Source: Actinomycetes bacterium
Lineage (GTDB): Bacteria; Actinomycetota; UBA4738; HRBIN12
NCBI GenBank assembly: GCA_025351565.1
Contig: JANXVR010000072.1
Span: forward strand, 1-56,679
Direction: 5' to 3'
DNA: 56,679 bases
A program made the position numbers and the translations under genes. Below are positions 56,598-56,679 of the stretch, one piece after another. The first letter of the stretch is position 1. Each line of letters begins with the position of its first letter. The notes under the pieces were generated by a model. It was not told the DNA's origin. It saw only the letters and a program-made list of their open reading frames with translations, and did no database searches.

Positions 56598-56679
56598 TTA
56601 CCTTCGCCCTGTCACCGGCGCGTCGTCGCGCTCCTCCAGGTGGGCCTGAAGACTGGCGACCTGATGCTCCATCTCGGCG
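56598..56679 (-). CDS. C-terminal end of an unknown protein (partial)
   Basis: The last 26 residues, AEMEHQVASLQAHLEERDDA-PVTGRR, end at a TAA at 56598. This is a short coiled-coil tail of the kind seen on MerR-type regulators or small membrane proteins. The rest lies outside the window. Confidence 0.45.
   Translation of the reverse strand, partial: AEMEHQVASLQAHLEERDDAPVTGRR

Noticed and set aside
1-56679. CRISPR arrays, insertion sequences, integrases, prophage genes, riboswitches
   Set aside because: I looked for regularly spaced repeats, transposase or integrase motifs and known riboswitch cores and found none I can support.

Overview
The window is about 57 kb of high-GC DNA with strong actinobacterial character: GTG and TTG starts, dense ATGA/GTGA/TTGA gene overlaps, a tRNA-Tyr without encoded CCA, many class III nucleotide cyclases, PucR and BlaI regulators. 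I read it as an environmental Actinomycetota genome, possibly a deep-branching class. Chloroflexota or Dormibacterota cannot be excluded from sequence alone.

Layout. (1) 1-2.5 kb: minus-strand PLP enzymes (group II decarboxylase, class III aminotransferase) and yajQ. (2) 2.5-14.4 kb: a degraded, repeat-rich zone beginning at tRNA-Tyr. It holds three alpha/beta-hydrolase/adenylate-cyclase fusions plus a truncated one, two cpaF-like fragments, a PhzF enzyme, an FAD oxidoreductase, and small cassettes separated by repeats that contain the last 17 nt of tRNA-Tyr. (3) 14.6-24.1 kb: a zinc-ribbon/cyclase/AAA signalling protein, a DUF4242 protein, a PaiB-like flavin protein, then a PucR regulator divergent from an operon of NCS1 permease, agmatinase-family ureohydrolase, amidase and SnoaL-like protein. 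(4) 24.2-29.1 kb: HipBA toxin-antitoxin with an operator palindrome, small membrane proteins, a phospholipase D pseudogene, a lipoprotein and an M23 peptidase. (5) 29.1-35.0 kb: a BlaI/M56 regulatory pair with a cupredoxin lipoprotein, a YcgQ/YraQ-type permease pair, a TlpA thioredoxin and a divergent Lgt-like protein. (6) 35.0-42.4 kb: a complete System I cytochrome c maturation operon ccmA-B-C-D-E-F-G-H-I plus ccdA. (7) 42.5-56.7 kb: a metal and redox region with a second cupredoxin, SHOCT and His/Met-rich proteins, an orphan cytochrome b, a peroxiredoxin-like/CcdA-like/glutaredoxin operon, an OmpR-type two-component system, and a set of Met/His-rich small membrane proteins with an isoprenylcysteine-methyltransferase-like protein and a GH130 enzyme. 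The right end carries decayed copies of an FAD oxidoreductase and of the methyltransferase.

The most interesting observation is in region 7. Five promoter regions carry the same 33-nt architecture in the same orientation: two CTTCAC-like hexamers 11 bp apart, then a -10-like hexamer exactly 10 nt downstream. The genes behind them encode a glutaredoxin/CcdA-like/peroxiredoxin operon, a Met-rich secreted protein and three sets of small Met/His membrane proteins. The 11-bp repeat resembles the tandem TGAAG repeat reported for the corynebacterial copper regulator CopR, and an OmpR-type response regulator with its kinase lies in the middle. I propose an undescribed copper or thiol-redox envelope regulon. 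Secondary points are the loss of the nucleophilic serine in all three hydrolase-cyclase fusions, an Lgt paralogue lacking recognisable catalytic residues next to a BlaI/M56 system, and tandem repeats built on the tRNA-Tyr 3' end.
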